Shown: positions 8,641 through 16,090 of the stretch, one piece after another | How positions within the stretch are numbered: position 1 is the stretch's first letter | Layout: each line of letters starts with the position of its first letter | Source: an uncultured Rikenella sp. | Lineage (GTDB): Bacteria > Bacteroidota > Bacteroidia > Bacteroidales > Rikenellaceae | DNA length: 48,825 nucleotides | Assembly (NCBI RefSeq): GCF_910579375.1 | Contig: NZ_CAJTUJ010000005.1 | Location: 1 to 48,825 of the forward strand | Reading direction: 5' to 3' | Position numbers and translations under genes: made by a program | Notes under the pieces: model-generated | Seen by the model: only the letters and a program-made list of their open reading frames with translations | What the model was told of the DNA's origin: nothing | The model's database searches: none

Positions 8641-9360
8641 TTACAATGCCGCTTTCGGCTGGGTAAACCGCAGCCCTGCGTTATCGTGGTAGTTGGCGAA
8701 TTCCCACACGATAGCCCCCTCCGGACCCGCCATCATGAAGTGCCAAGTTTCCGGCGCCTTGAGGGTAAGCACCTCGCCGAGGTTCTGTTTCACGTAGTTT
8801 TTCGAAACGGTGGTCGCTTTCTGCGAAGCCGGCACGAGCGCCTCGGCCCCTTCCGTCGCCTCGCCTACTTCTGAGAAGTTGTAAACCCATCCCTTGTCCA
8901 CCATCCACGACTCTTTCTTCGCCGGGAACGCGGTTTTCACGTGTTTGTGTTCCGGAATCATCTGGCCCGGCAAGAGGTAGATGCTGTGCGCAAAGTAACC
9001 CTCGGTCGAGTCGTTGATCCAGAAGATGCCGCCCATCCCGCAGTTTTCGAAGTCGCCCAGACCGAAGTCGGTGAACCAGATGTCTTTCTCCATCAACGGC
9101 GTGAACGGCACATCGTAATGCGCGAACATGTCGAGGAAAGCCTCCTTAGCGACATCCTGTTTGAAATTCCCTTGCGCGTCGTAGAAATCGGCGTTGGTGT
9201 ACTTTTTCTGGTACGGTGCTTTGTTGCTCATCGTGTTGGTGTTTTCAGCCGCAGCTCCCTTTTGCGCGTCGGCCGAGCACGAAGAGCCGCACGAGGCGAA
9301 AATCAACGAAGCGCCGAAGAGCGCCGCCAGAGAAACTGCAAAGCATTTTACTTTTTTCAT
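8641..9360 (-). CDS. Cupin-domain lipoprotein, distantly lyxose-isomerase-like
   Basis: I chose ATG at 9360 because it directly precedes a standard lipoprotein signal peptide (lipobox FASC, Cys24 of 239); an upstream in-frame ATG at 9396 would put a polar stretch in front. The mature protein has a cupin motif (LLPGQMIPEHKH, later ETWHFMMAG) with histidines and acidic residues placed to bind a metal. The pattern PEHKH followed by KKESW recalls D-lyxose-isomerase-type cupins. As a lipoprotein it would act outside the cytoplasm. It lies 42 bp after the RidA-like gene and is followed by a terminator-like hairpin. Isomerase activity is only a guess. Confidence 0.75.
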   Translation of the reverse strand: MKKVKCFAVSLAALFGASLIFASCGSSCSADAQKGAAAENTNTMSNKAPYQKKYTNADFYDAQGNFKQDVAKEAFLDMFAHYDVPFTPLMEKDIWFTDFGLGDFENCGMGGIFWINDSTEGYFAHSIYLLPGQMIPEHKHVKTAFPAKKESWMVDKGWVYNFSEVGEATEGAEALVPASQKATTVSKNYVKQNLGEVLTLKAPETWHFMMAGPEGAIVWEFANYHDNAGLRFTQPKAAL

Positions 9361-9402
9361 GGTATGATTGATACGTGTTATGTTTTCCTTACCCATTTTC
9401 CG

Positions 9403-10590
9403 TCACTCCGCGACCGCCATCCCTTCGATCTCGATCAGCAATTCGTCCCGACAGACATCCGTAAGTACGTACAAAGCATGCACTTCCGGATAAGTCTGTT
9501 CGATAATCGTCCGGGCGGCTTCCAGGAAATTCTCGGTCTTCAAATATACGCGAAAAATTTGGATTTCCGGCGCGGTATCGACCTTTATTCCGTGTTTGCG
9601 CAAATTTTCCCTGGAGATCAGATAGCGGATATTTTCGAGCGTGGTGACGGTCTGCTGTTCGATCCCCACGCCGGTGAGCGAGGCTTCGCCCCGGATGGCC
9701 GCGGTGCCGGAGATGTAGACATGCACACCCGCTTCCGAGCTCACCACCGCTTTGGCGCGTTCGAATTTCGGGGTGGTTTTGTGCCGGAATATCTTGTCGG
9801 CCACCCCGATCAGCACGTTCTGCGAGTAGTCGTGCGCGGCTACCTGCAACGCATTGTCCAAAGCCACCGCGGCGCATTTTTTCCCGGTCGAAGCCACGGC
9901 GTCCACTTCGACCATAATCCCGCCGTGCGCCGTCCCGATCCCCGTAGCGGCCGGATATCCCCCTTTCCAAGCCGTCCGGGCGTAAAAGTGCGACCGGGCG
10001 TCGTTGAAGTCCTGATAGTGCTGATTGGCTCCAGGCCGATCCGGCACGTGGGTGATCCGTTCGATGTAGTTCCACTGCCGGACGATGGTGTTGATGTCCA
10101 TCCCTTCGGCCTCCAACACCCGTCCGAGTTTCGAGAGCACTTCGTTGGACTGCTCCAAGATCGGCGCGTCGATCGATGCGGGCAGAATCCCTTCGGTAAA
10201 GAGCCGCTTCCCCTCATCGTCCTCGACCACGAAATAGCGCACCCCCTCTCCCGAACAATGCTCCCGCACCCGTGCCGAATTCTCCCGCGATACGCACTGC
10301 GACTCCATCACGAGCCCCGAATCCAGCGACCGCTGGGCCACATAACTGACCAGCGGCACCCGCCACCCGAACCGTTCGCACCGTTCGCGAATCAAGGCGA
10401 GCAGCCACTCCCGATGCTCGACATACTGCCGGTTGTCGTCCGGGTTGCCGAAGAAGATGAGCCGCAAGGGCACGATGCTCCGCTCGTCGCACGTGACGGT
10501 CAATTTGTCGAGCATCTCGCCGACCATCTCGCCGAAGTCGCGAAACCAGACTTTATCTATATTATAAACGATACCGAATCCCTGATTCAT
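9403..10590 (-). CDS. RidA/YjgF-family protein with N-terminal extension
   Basis: This 395-residue protein has no signal peptide. The C-terminal half reads like a RidA/YjgF module (KAVVSSEAGVHVYISGTAAIRGE, QTVTTLENIRYLI, then a strand ending IEIEGMAV). The N-terminal half resembles the extension seen in FkbO/Hyg5-type chorismatases, which are two-domain RidA-fold proteins. Whether the catalytic residues of chorismatases are kept cannot be judged from sequence alone. It starts 10 bp after the cytochrome gene, so the two are co-transcribed. Its role could be imine or enamine hydrolysis or processing of a cyclic intermediate; this is open. Confidence 0.7.
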   Translation of the reverse strand: MNQGFGIVYNIDKVWFRDFGEMVGEMLDKLTVTCDERSIVPLRLIFFGNPDDNRQYVEHREWLLALIRERCERFGWRVPLVSYVAQRSLDSGLVMESQCVSRENSARVREHCSGEGVRYFVVEDDEGKRLFTEGILPASIDAPILEQSNEVLSKLGRVLEAEGMDINTIVRQWNYIERITHVPDRPGANQHYQDFNDARSHFYARTAWKGGYPAATGIGTAHGGIMVEVDAVASTGKKCAAVALDNALQVAAHDYSQNVLIGVADKIFRHKTTPKFERAKAVVSSEAGVHVYISGTAAIRGEASLTGVGIEQQTVTTLENIRYLISRENLRKHGIKVDTAPEIQIFRVYLKTENFLEAARTIIEQTYPEVHALYVLTDVCRDELLIEIEGMAVAE

Positions 10591-10600
10591 ATATCCCCCG

Positions 10601-12463
10601 TCACAAAGAGTTCACGTATTCGACCAGCGCGTCGATCTCCTTAGCGCTGGGCCGCTTGCCTTCCAGCCCGTGCCGGTGGACTTCGAACACTTCGCGCATC
10701 GTCGCGGCCCGGCCGTCGAACAGGTAAGGCGCCGTCCGCCACACCTCCCGCAAGGTCGGCGTGTCCCATCCTTTTTCGAATTCGATGTCTTCGCCGATCC
10801 GGTGCATCTGCATATCGGTGAAGTACTCCCCGCTGTGACACTCTCCGCAGCGGTATTTGTCGAAGACTTTCTTGCCCTCTCTGGCCTTGGCCGAGAGCTG
10901 GCCGTCCACCAGATACGGGCTGGGCACGGCCTGCAAACTTTTCAGATAAGTGTCGACCTGCAAGGCCTTATCTTCCGGTATCTCGTAGAACTGGATATGG
11001 GTAAACCCTTTCCGGTCGGCGATCGCCGCATCGGAGCGAATTCCGGAGATCATGCTCGGCGGGGTGAAGTGCGAATAGAGCAAGCTTTTACAGTTTTTCG
11101 GATTTCCGATTCCGTCGTTCATCAGGTCCCAGTTCATCCCGTCACTCCGCGCCTCTCCCGGATGGCATCCGTTGCAGGACTGCCAGTTCTGGAAACAGAA
11201 GGTGGCGTCGTTGAAAATCCGTTCGCCGGCCTGCGCATCACTCTCCTGCCGATTCTTCACCAAGGGCACGACCGCGATGTTCCGGGCGTCCGCCAAATCG
11301 ACCACGTTCAAGGTATCGGAAAAGTAGGTCGGTATGTACAGCTGCTTCCCATCCCCCAAAACGGCCATCTTCCGCGGCCCGTTGCCGGTCAGCGCCACCC
11401 GATCCCGAATCCCGTACAGGAAGCGCAGGTCGTAAGAGAGCTGTTCCGCCGTCCCGCGATATCCTTTGAGCCGCGAAACCATCGCCGGATAGTCGATCAC
11501 GCTCAGGTCGTGCGTTCCGGAGTGGGTCACATAAATCTTGTCTCCCACGCTACAGATATCCCAAATCCCCGCTGCGCCGCGTTCCGGTTCGTCGAGCACG
11601 ATCCCGCCGACGAATTCCAGTGTCTCGGCATCCACCACACTCAGCGCGCTGGTGTTCATCCATCCCTGTTGCAACTGCGAGGTGGGCACGGCAAACCGTC
11701 CCATGTTGTGCGACACGAGCACATACTTCCCGTCCGGACTCAGCGCGATCCCGCGCAAGGCATTGCTCCCGTTGGCAAGTTTGATATCCTTGATTTTCTT
11801 AAAGTTGCGCAAATCGATGACCGATACGTCCGCCGCCACGTAGTCCACATCGGCCCGCTGGGCGGGCAGGAAATTCGCGACAAACAGGTACTTCCCGTCC
11901 CGCGAAACCACGGCGTCTTTCGGCTCCCGCAGCACAGATACGCTCGCCATCAGCTTCCCGGTCACCGGATCTATTTTATCCACGGTATTCGCAAACTGGT
12001 TGAGGACATAGAGCCACCCTTCCCGGGAATAGACGGGCGAGGTAGCTCCCGATCCCACCGCCACGCTCCACTCGACCGCTTCCGCCCCCTCTTTCGTCGG
12101 GTCGATGCTCTCTAACGTCCCTCGTTTATCGAAGGTGGTCACAAAAATTCGCTCTTTGCCCGCAGCTCCCTTCCCCACCGCCAGTCCGGTCGGCGTCTGT
12201 TCGAATGTCCACTGCCGAACCGGGCTTTCCCACTGCCCCGCCCGATAGATGCGCACGGACTTATCTCCCTTATTAGACGTAACGACGCGTCCGTCGGACA
12301 AGGTTGCGATATCGGTGATAAACAGCGGTTTTCGGGAAGAGTCTTCTTGAACAGAAGCCGGAACGGCTGCCGAGACGGCTCGATTTTGAGCGAGGAAGCA
12401 GGGGCCTCCGACGGCCAACGCCAAACTCCCCGCCAGACAACAGACGATTGTCGCGGATTTCAT
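10601..12463 (-). CDS. Secreted beta-propeller di-heme cytochrome c
   Basis: I place the start at ATG 12463 (620 residues); a TTG four codons upstream (12475) is the only reason for a longer reading. A signal peptide is followed by a YVTN-type beta-propeller (repeated SPDGKYVLVSHN, SRDGKYLFVANF, YVTHSGTHDLSVIDY). The C-terminal third carries two heme sites, CNGCH near residue 430 and CGECH near 539, with DTPTLREVWRTAPYLFDGRA between the second heme and the end, typical of MauG/cytochrome-c-peroxidase-like di-heme proteins. It is the first gene of the cluster, behind a two-box promoter. It probably oxidises or shuttles electrons outside the cytoplasmic membrane, perhaps together with the heme protein at the other end of the cluster. 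Confidence 0.85.
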   Translation of the reverse strand: MKSATIVCCLAGSLALAVGGPCFLAQNRAVSAAVPASVQEDSSRKPLFITDIATLSDGRVVTSNKGDKSVRIYRAGQWESPVRQWTFEQTPTGLAVGKGAAGKERIFVTTFDKRGTLESIDPTKEGAEAVEWSVAVGSGATSPVYSREGWLYVLNQFANTVDKIDPVTGKLMASVSVLREPKDAVVSRDGKYLFVANFLPAQRADVDYVAADVSVIDLRNFKKIKDIKLANGSNALRGIALSPDGKYVLVSHNMGRFAVPTSQLQQGWMNTSALSVVDAETLEFVGGIVLDEPERGAAGIWDICSVGDKIYVTHSGTHDLSVIDYPAMVSRLKGYRGTAEQLSYDLRFLYGIRDRVALTGNGPRKMAVLGDGKQLYIPTYFSDTLNVVDLADARNIAVVPLVKNRQESDAQAGERIFNDATFCFQNWQSCNGCHPGEARSDGMNWDLMNDGIGNPKNCKSLLYSHFTPPSMISGIRSDAAIADRKGFTHIQFYEIPEDKALQVDTYLKSLQAVPSPYLVDGQLSAKAREGKKVFDKYRCGECHSGEYFTDMQMHRIGEDIEFEKGWDTPTLREVWRTAPYLFDGRAATMREVFEVHRHGLEGKRPSAKEIDALVEYVNSL

Positions 12464-12533
12464 GATCGATTTCAAGTTGGTGGTTTGGGTTTCGAGCCGA
12501 ACGCCCGAGAGGCCGCTCGACTCGAATGTGGTG

Positions 12534-12565
12534 CAATATTACGAAAATTTTTGCTTTTTCCCAAA
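12534..12565 (-). promoter_or_regulatory. Bacteroidetes-type promoter of the metabolic cluster
   Basis: On the minus strand a -33 TTTG (12562-12565) is followed 20 bp later by TAATATTG (12534-12541), one mismatch from TAnnTTTG. It lies about 70 bp before the ATG at 12463. Confidence 0.55.
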
Positions 12566-12663
12566 CGCCCGGCCGCCGCACCGGCCACATTGCAGCAGGT
12601 CGTCCAACCCGCCGGAATCGACACAAACAGACAGAAGGGCACAGATTCTATACTCAACATAAG

Positions 12664-13113
12664 CTACCGATTCACATCAGGTACAGCAGCAATATCCTGA
12701 ACATTCGTCGCATAACGTTCGATCCCTTCCAACCACTCCGCGTGGTCATGAGGAGTGGTCGATGAAGTCAGTTGGAACGCTGAAAAATTCTCGCCGCGAA
12801 GCCCCTGCAGAGCCCCATGGATACGATCGACCAAATCGAACAACGCCACCATATCGGACTGGCGGAGACCGGCTTCCTGGGGAGCGACAGCACGTGTCAC
12901 CACATGCAGACGCATCCCCACATCGCCCCGGCGGACAGCCTGATTCTGTTGCCGCCATTCAATGGTTTCGAATTCAACGAACACTGCCGGTACCTCCCAT
13001 GTCGGCTCACCATCGAGTCGAACAAGGTGATTGTTCCACCAATCGATCCACCGGATTTCGGGGACGCGTTCGTTGAGGCGTGCGCAAATAGCTTGAAACA
13101 GTCGTTTTCTCAT
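12664..13113 (-). CDS. Putative phage tail completion/terminator protein
   Basis: This 149-residue protein resembles small hypothetical proteins placed before the sheath gene in Bacteroidetes phage clusters. Typical features are an N-terminal RLFQAICARL helix, IRWIDWWNNHL, a strand VPAVFVEFETIEW, a central strand MRLHVVTR, a helix DLVDRIHGALQGL and a final HAEWLEGIERYATN. Such proteins cap the tail tube or sheath. Here it is on the minus strand, facing away from the tail genes, with a 623-bp gap between its start and the sheath start. The direction is unusual and may reflect an internal inversion or domestication. The function is inferred from pattern and position. Confidence 0.55.
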   Translation of the reverse strand: MRKRLFQAICARLNERVPEIRWIDWWNNHLVRLDGEPTWEVPAVFVEFETIEWRQQNQAVRRGDVGMRLHVVTRAVAPQEAGLRQSDMVALFDLVDRIHGALQGLRGENFSAFQLTSSTTPHDHAEWLEGIERYATNVQDIAAVPDVNR

Positions 13114-13736
13114 TTTTCTTTCTCCTTGTTAATTTGATTGAATAGTTAAACGAACACCCGCAAGAAGGGTTTCGGGCCAGCAAAAGTGCCACGATTCGAC
13201 CGGGATGAAAAAAAGATAGACAAGGCTTTACACTCTTTTTGTGCCGGTGCGTAAGAAAATGAACATTTGCACCATCGAATCTCGCCTGCTCGATCTGCAG
13301 ACAGGAAAGTCGGTAGCGGCCGATACCGATCATACCACTCCGCAACATGCTCGCGACATTCGATCGGTCGTCTCCGTTTCAGCGACAAACATGTGCAAAC
13401 GAACTAACACCACAAACTATCGATTAAACACAAAGCAAAAAAGATGACGGTACGGATTGTCCCACCGGTCGAAACATCCGCTCAGGAACCGATTACCCTG
13501 TCTCTCAAAAAGAGGCTCAGTAGCCACTCCTCCACCGCTGACCGCAAAAAATGGAACAATACACTCGGGGAGTTCGCCTTTAATATACCGGAGAATCGAT
13601 TCTCGAACGATCACGCAAACCGGCTTCAATGCAGTATTCGTCACAGCCGACGATCGAAAGTCCCCTTTGTACCCCGAAACACGAGCTCACGGATCGATCG
13701 GGCCGAAAAAAAGATGACCAAAATACCCTAATAAAA
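13114..13736. other. 623-bp intergenic region between the tail-completion gene and sheath gene
   Basis: No confident gene lies here. Divergent transcription of the two flanking genes must start inside it, but I find no clean two-box TTTG/TAnnTTTG promoter on either strand; TCTTTTTG at about 13234 is the nearest partial -7 box. AAAAAAGATG at 13437-13446 mimics the start context of the J-like baseplate gene. Its plus-strand frame (13444-13731) encodes a basic peptide without recognisable features. A minus-strand frame (13417-13644) is the better coding candidate and is listed separately. Confidence 0.5.
13417..13644 (-). CDS. Possible small hypothetical protein
   Basis: This is a 75-residue frame with reasonable amino-acid balance and an amphipathic start (KPVCVIVRESILRYIKG). 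It lies upstream of, and in the same direction as, the putative tail-completion gene. Its codons end in T more often than those of neighbouring genes, and no family is recognised. It may be a degraded phage gene or a chance frame. Confidence 0.2.
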   Translation of the reverse strand: MTNTALKPVCVIVRESILRYIKGELPECIVPFFAVSGGGVATEPLFERQGNRFLSGCFDRWDNPYRHLFCFVFNR

Positions 13737-14909
13737 ATGAACAGTTTAAAAATCGAAAGACAAAACGGCAACGTACCTAAAAGCGTAGCAGGCGAAGACC
13801 ACGTATCGGGATTCATTGCTTATTTGGCCGAAGCGGAAATTCCCGACGGCTTCAAGACAGAACACGTACAGGCCGTTTCCACCATCAACACCGCCGAAAA
13901 GCTGGGCATTACCGACACGGCTAACAGCTGGAGCGTGAAAGTGTTGCATTATCAACTGTCGGAGATATTCCGCATCAATCCGAGCATCTCGCTGTATGTC
14001 GGGATCTTCACAAAACCGACCGACTACAAATTCACCGAAATCAAAACGGTACAAAACTTCGCCAACGGTCGCATCCGACAAATGGCCCTCTGGTGCGGCG
14101 ACAAGGCTTTCGACGCAGATGATCTGACCGCAATTCAAGGTGTGGCCGATGCGCTCGATGCAGAAAACGCTCCGCTTTCCATCCTGTACGCTCCACAGGT
14201 AACAGCGATCGGCGAACTGCCCACAAACGTAGCCGGCGCCAATCAGTACCGAACCAGCGTAGTGATCGCACAGGCCGGGAGCGGGATCGCAGCGGAACTC
14301 TATGCCGCCGAAGCCAATCAAACAGCCAAAGCCTCCGTTTCGGCCGTCGGGGTCGTATTGGGGCTGGTATCCGCAGCGGCCGTACATCAGTCCATCGGCT
14401 GGGTCAAAAACTTCCCCACGGGCGTCAATGTTCCGGCCTTCAGCGATGGCACGCTCTATCGCGACATCGACAAGGCGCTTATCGAACAACTGGACGCCGG
14501 ACGCTATCTGTTTTTCGTCACCCACGTGGGACAGGCAGGCAGCTATATGAACGACAGCCACACGATGGACAGCGCCATCAGCGACTACGCCATGATCGAA
14601 AACGTTCGGACGATGGATAAAGCCGTGCGCGGCATCCGTACCTATCTGGTTCCCGAACTGGGCGGTAATATCTATGTGGACGCCGAAACCGGCAAAATGC
14701 AGGCTTACAGCATCAGCCATTTGGAAACGACGGCCAACAAAGCGCTCGAAGACATGGAAAAAGCAGGTGAACTTTCGGGTTATCGCGTAGAGATCGACCC
14801 CGATCAGAATATCCTGAGCACCAGCGAGGTGGAGATCATCATCCGACAGGTAGCCGTTGGCGTGATGCGCAAAATCAAAGTTAAAATCGGCTTCGCACAA
14901 ACCGCATAA
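13737..14909 (+). CDS. Contractile tail sheath protein (DUF2586-like)
   Basis: I start at ATG 13737 (MNSLKIERQNG, 390 residues); the longer frame from 13629 adds 36 unlikely residues. The N-terminus and overall layout match Bacteroidetes DUF2586/gpL-type sheath proteins: an early SGFIAYL strand, a central domain with QVTAIGELPTNV, and a C-terminal sheath end rich in beta strands (YRVEIDPDQNILSTSEVEI, then VMRKIKVKIGFA) that would interlock subunits. It should polymerise around the tube and contract on triggering. It is the first gene of the plus-strand tail operon and is followed by a GNRA-capped hairpin before the tube gene. Confidence 0.8.
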   Translation: MNSLKIERQNGNVPKSVAGEDHVSGFIAYLAEAEIPDGFKTEHVQAVSTINTAEKLGITDTANSWSVKVLHYQLSEIFRINPSISLYVGIFTKPTDYKFTEIKTVQNFANGRIRQMALWCGDKAFDADDLTAIQGVADALDAENAPLSILYAPQVTAIGELPTNVAGANQYRTSVVIAQAGSGIAAELYAAEANQTAKASVSAVGVVLGLVSAAAVHQSIGWVKNFPTGVNVPAFSDGTLYRDIDKALIEQLDAGRYLFFVTHVGQAGSYMNDSHTMDSAISDYAMIENVRTMDKAVRGIRTYLVPELGGNIYVDAETGKMQAYSISHLETTANKALEDMEKAGELSGYRVEIDPDQNILSTSEVEIIIRQVAVGVMRKIKVKIGFAQTA

Positions 14910-14930
14910 TTACTCATCTGCCGCAAAAAA

Positions 14931-14956
14931 CGCCGTTCGGTGCGAACCGAGCGGCG
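14931..14956 (+). promoter_or_regulatory. GNRA-capped mRNA hairpin between sheath and tube genes
   Basis: CGCCGTTCGGT (14931-14941) pairs with ACCGAGCGGCG (14946-14956) over 11 bp with one G-U wobble. The loop is GCGA, a GNRA tetraloop. No U-tract follows on the plus strand, so it is more likely an mRNA stability or processing element than a terminator. Confidence 0.5.
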
Positions 14957-14983
14957 CCGATTGCGGTACAAACTCGAAAATCA

Positions 14984-15427
14984 ATGGCAACGAATAACAC
15001 CAACAATGGACTCCCGTTAATCAACGGCACACTTTACTCTTGGGCCGACATCGTAGCAACCATCAACGGCGTACCCCTGAACGGCATCACCAGCATCGAA
15101 TACAGCGACAGCCAGGAGGTGGTGAACAAGTACGGCGCTGGTCGCCATCCCGTGGGGCGAGCCAAAGGACGCATCACCTCAACGGCGAAAATCACCCTTT
15201 ACCAGGAAGAGGTCGAATCCATGCAAGAACAGGCTCCGAACGGCCGAATCCAAGATCTCCCGCCTTTCGACATCACCGTCACCTACCTGCCCGAAAGCGG
15301 AACGGTCAAAGCAGACAAAATCCGAAACGTCCAGTTCTCGGGTAACAGCCGCAAATGGAAAGAAGGCGATACCGGACAAGAGGTAGAGCTCGAACTGATC
15401 CCCTCGCACATCGAATGGGCCCAATAA
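14984..15427 (+). CDS. Tail tube protein
   Basis: This 147-residue beta-rich protein sits directly after the sheath gene, where tube proteins are found. It contains INGVPLNGITSIEYSD near the start, a KGRITSTAKITLYQEEVES stretch, and closes with QFSGNSRKWKEGDTGQEV and a final strand, a layout typical of gpM/FII-like tube proteins with a single beta-barrel. It would stack as hexameric rings inside the sheath. No cleavage or export signal is present. The next gene, the chaperone, begins 41 bp downstream. The call rests on order, size and fold pattern. Confidence 0.75.
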   Translation: MATNNTNNGLPLINGTLYSWADIVATINGVPLNGITSIEYSDSQEVVNKYGAGRHPVGRAKGRITSTAKITLYQEEVESMQEQAPNGRIQDLPPFDITVTYLPESGTVKADKIRNVQFSGNSRKWKEGDTGQEVELELIPSHIEWAQ

Positions 15428-15468
15428 CCCGCAAACACACAACCAGAACAACCATCTTACAATAACAA

Positions 15469-15816
15469 ATGGAAAACAACGAGACGAGACAGCCCCAGGG
15501 AAGAACCTGCGACGGAGGTATAACCGAAGAACAGATCAACAAATGGAAAGCCACATTGGGCCGCGTGATCCGGATTGATGTGACGGACGGAGACGACCTG
15601 CACGTAGCCTATTTCAAACGCCCGTCGATCGAGACCATGTCGGCCGTCACGAAAGTGGGGAAAAACGACGAAGTGAAGAGCGCCGCCGTACTGTACGACA
15701 ACTGTTTCCTGGGCGGCGACACCGAGATCCGCGAAGACGCGCTGCTGTTCATGGCAGCGACGGCACAGCTCGGCAAGCTCTTCAACTCCTGCCTCGGTAG
15801 CCTAAAAAACTTGTAG
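15469..15816 (+). CDS. Tail assembly chaperone, short (zero-frame) product
   Basis: This 115-residue protein lies between the tube and tape-measure genes, the classical place for the gpG/gp41-type tail assembly chaperone. It has an acidic N-terminal half (INKWKATLGRVIRIDVTDGDD) and a helical C-terminal half. Its last codons run over a slippery heptamer A AAA AAC (15804-15810) followed by TTG TAG, so most ribosomes stop at 15816. A fraction should shift by -1 and make a longer product (see the next entry). The chaperone would coat the tape-measure protein before tube polymerisation. Confidence 0.75.
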   Translation: MENNETRQPQGRTCDGGITEEQINKWKATLGRVIRIDVTDGDDLHVAYFKRPSIETMSAVTKVGKNDEVKSAAVLYDNCFLGGDTEIREDALLFMAATAQLGKLFNSCLGSLKNL

Positions 15817-16025
15817 AGGCGCACCTGCTTTCGGAAGACGACGGCAAGGACGGTTTTCCGAAAGGGTGCGCCTTGATCCGCGCGAACCTCGGTCTCGACC
15901 CTACGACGGCCGATTATGAAGAGTGGGCAACGCAGTATGCCGCCGCATTATGGTTAGAGCAGTACCGAATCCGAAACCTGGCCACCTTGTTGTCGAGTTT
16001 ACTGGGAAGTTCGGGCGGCCCTTAG
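15469..16025 (+). CDS. Tail assembly chaperone, -1 frameshift fusion product
   Basis: If ribosomes slip back by one at AAAAAAC (15804-15810), translation continues from CTT at 15810 for 71 further codons and stops at TAG 16023-16025, giving about 185 residues. The added part reads as plausible protein (LSEDDGKDGF, CALIRANLGLDPTTADYEEW, YAAALWLEQYRIRNL) and has no start codon of its own in a useful place. This is the gpG-GT arrangement of lambda-like and many myophage tails, where both forms are needed at a set ratio. The gene ends 65 bp before the tape-measure start. Confidence 0.75.
15804..15873 (+). promoter_or_regulatory. -1 programmed ribosomal frameshift signal (slippery heptamer plus hairpin)
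   Basis: The heptamer AAAAAAC (15804-15810) is in the correct X XXY YYZ frame. A 6-nt spacer (15811-15816, containing the zero-frame stop) separates it from a long hairpin. The lower stem is AGGCGCACC (15817-15825) with GGTGCGCCT (15865-15873). After a two-base bulge, the upper stem is CTTTCGGAA (15828-15836) with TTCCGAAAG (15856-15864). Three more pairs extend it to about 21 bp with a 13-nt loop. Confidence 0.85.
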
Positions 16026-16090
16026 CCGCCCGAATCTTTTCATACGCCCCCAAACGCGCGACCGAATCAGCGTAAAACAACCACCCGACC

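Noticed and set aside
8941..10644. 567-codon plus-strand frame opposite cupin and RidA-like genes
   Set aside because: Spans two unrelated genes on the other strand; no start context or family.
13444..13731. Plus-strand frame before the sheath gene with an A-rich start context
   Set aside because: The peptide is basic and featureless; the opposite strand has a slightly better frame. Neither is convincing.
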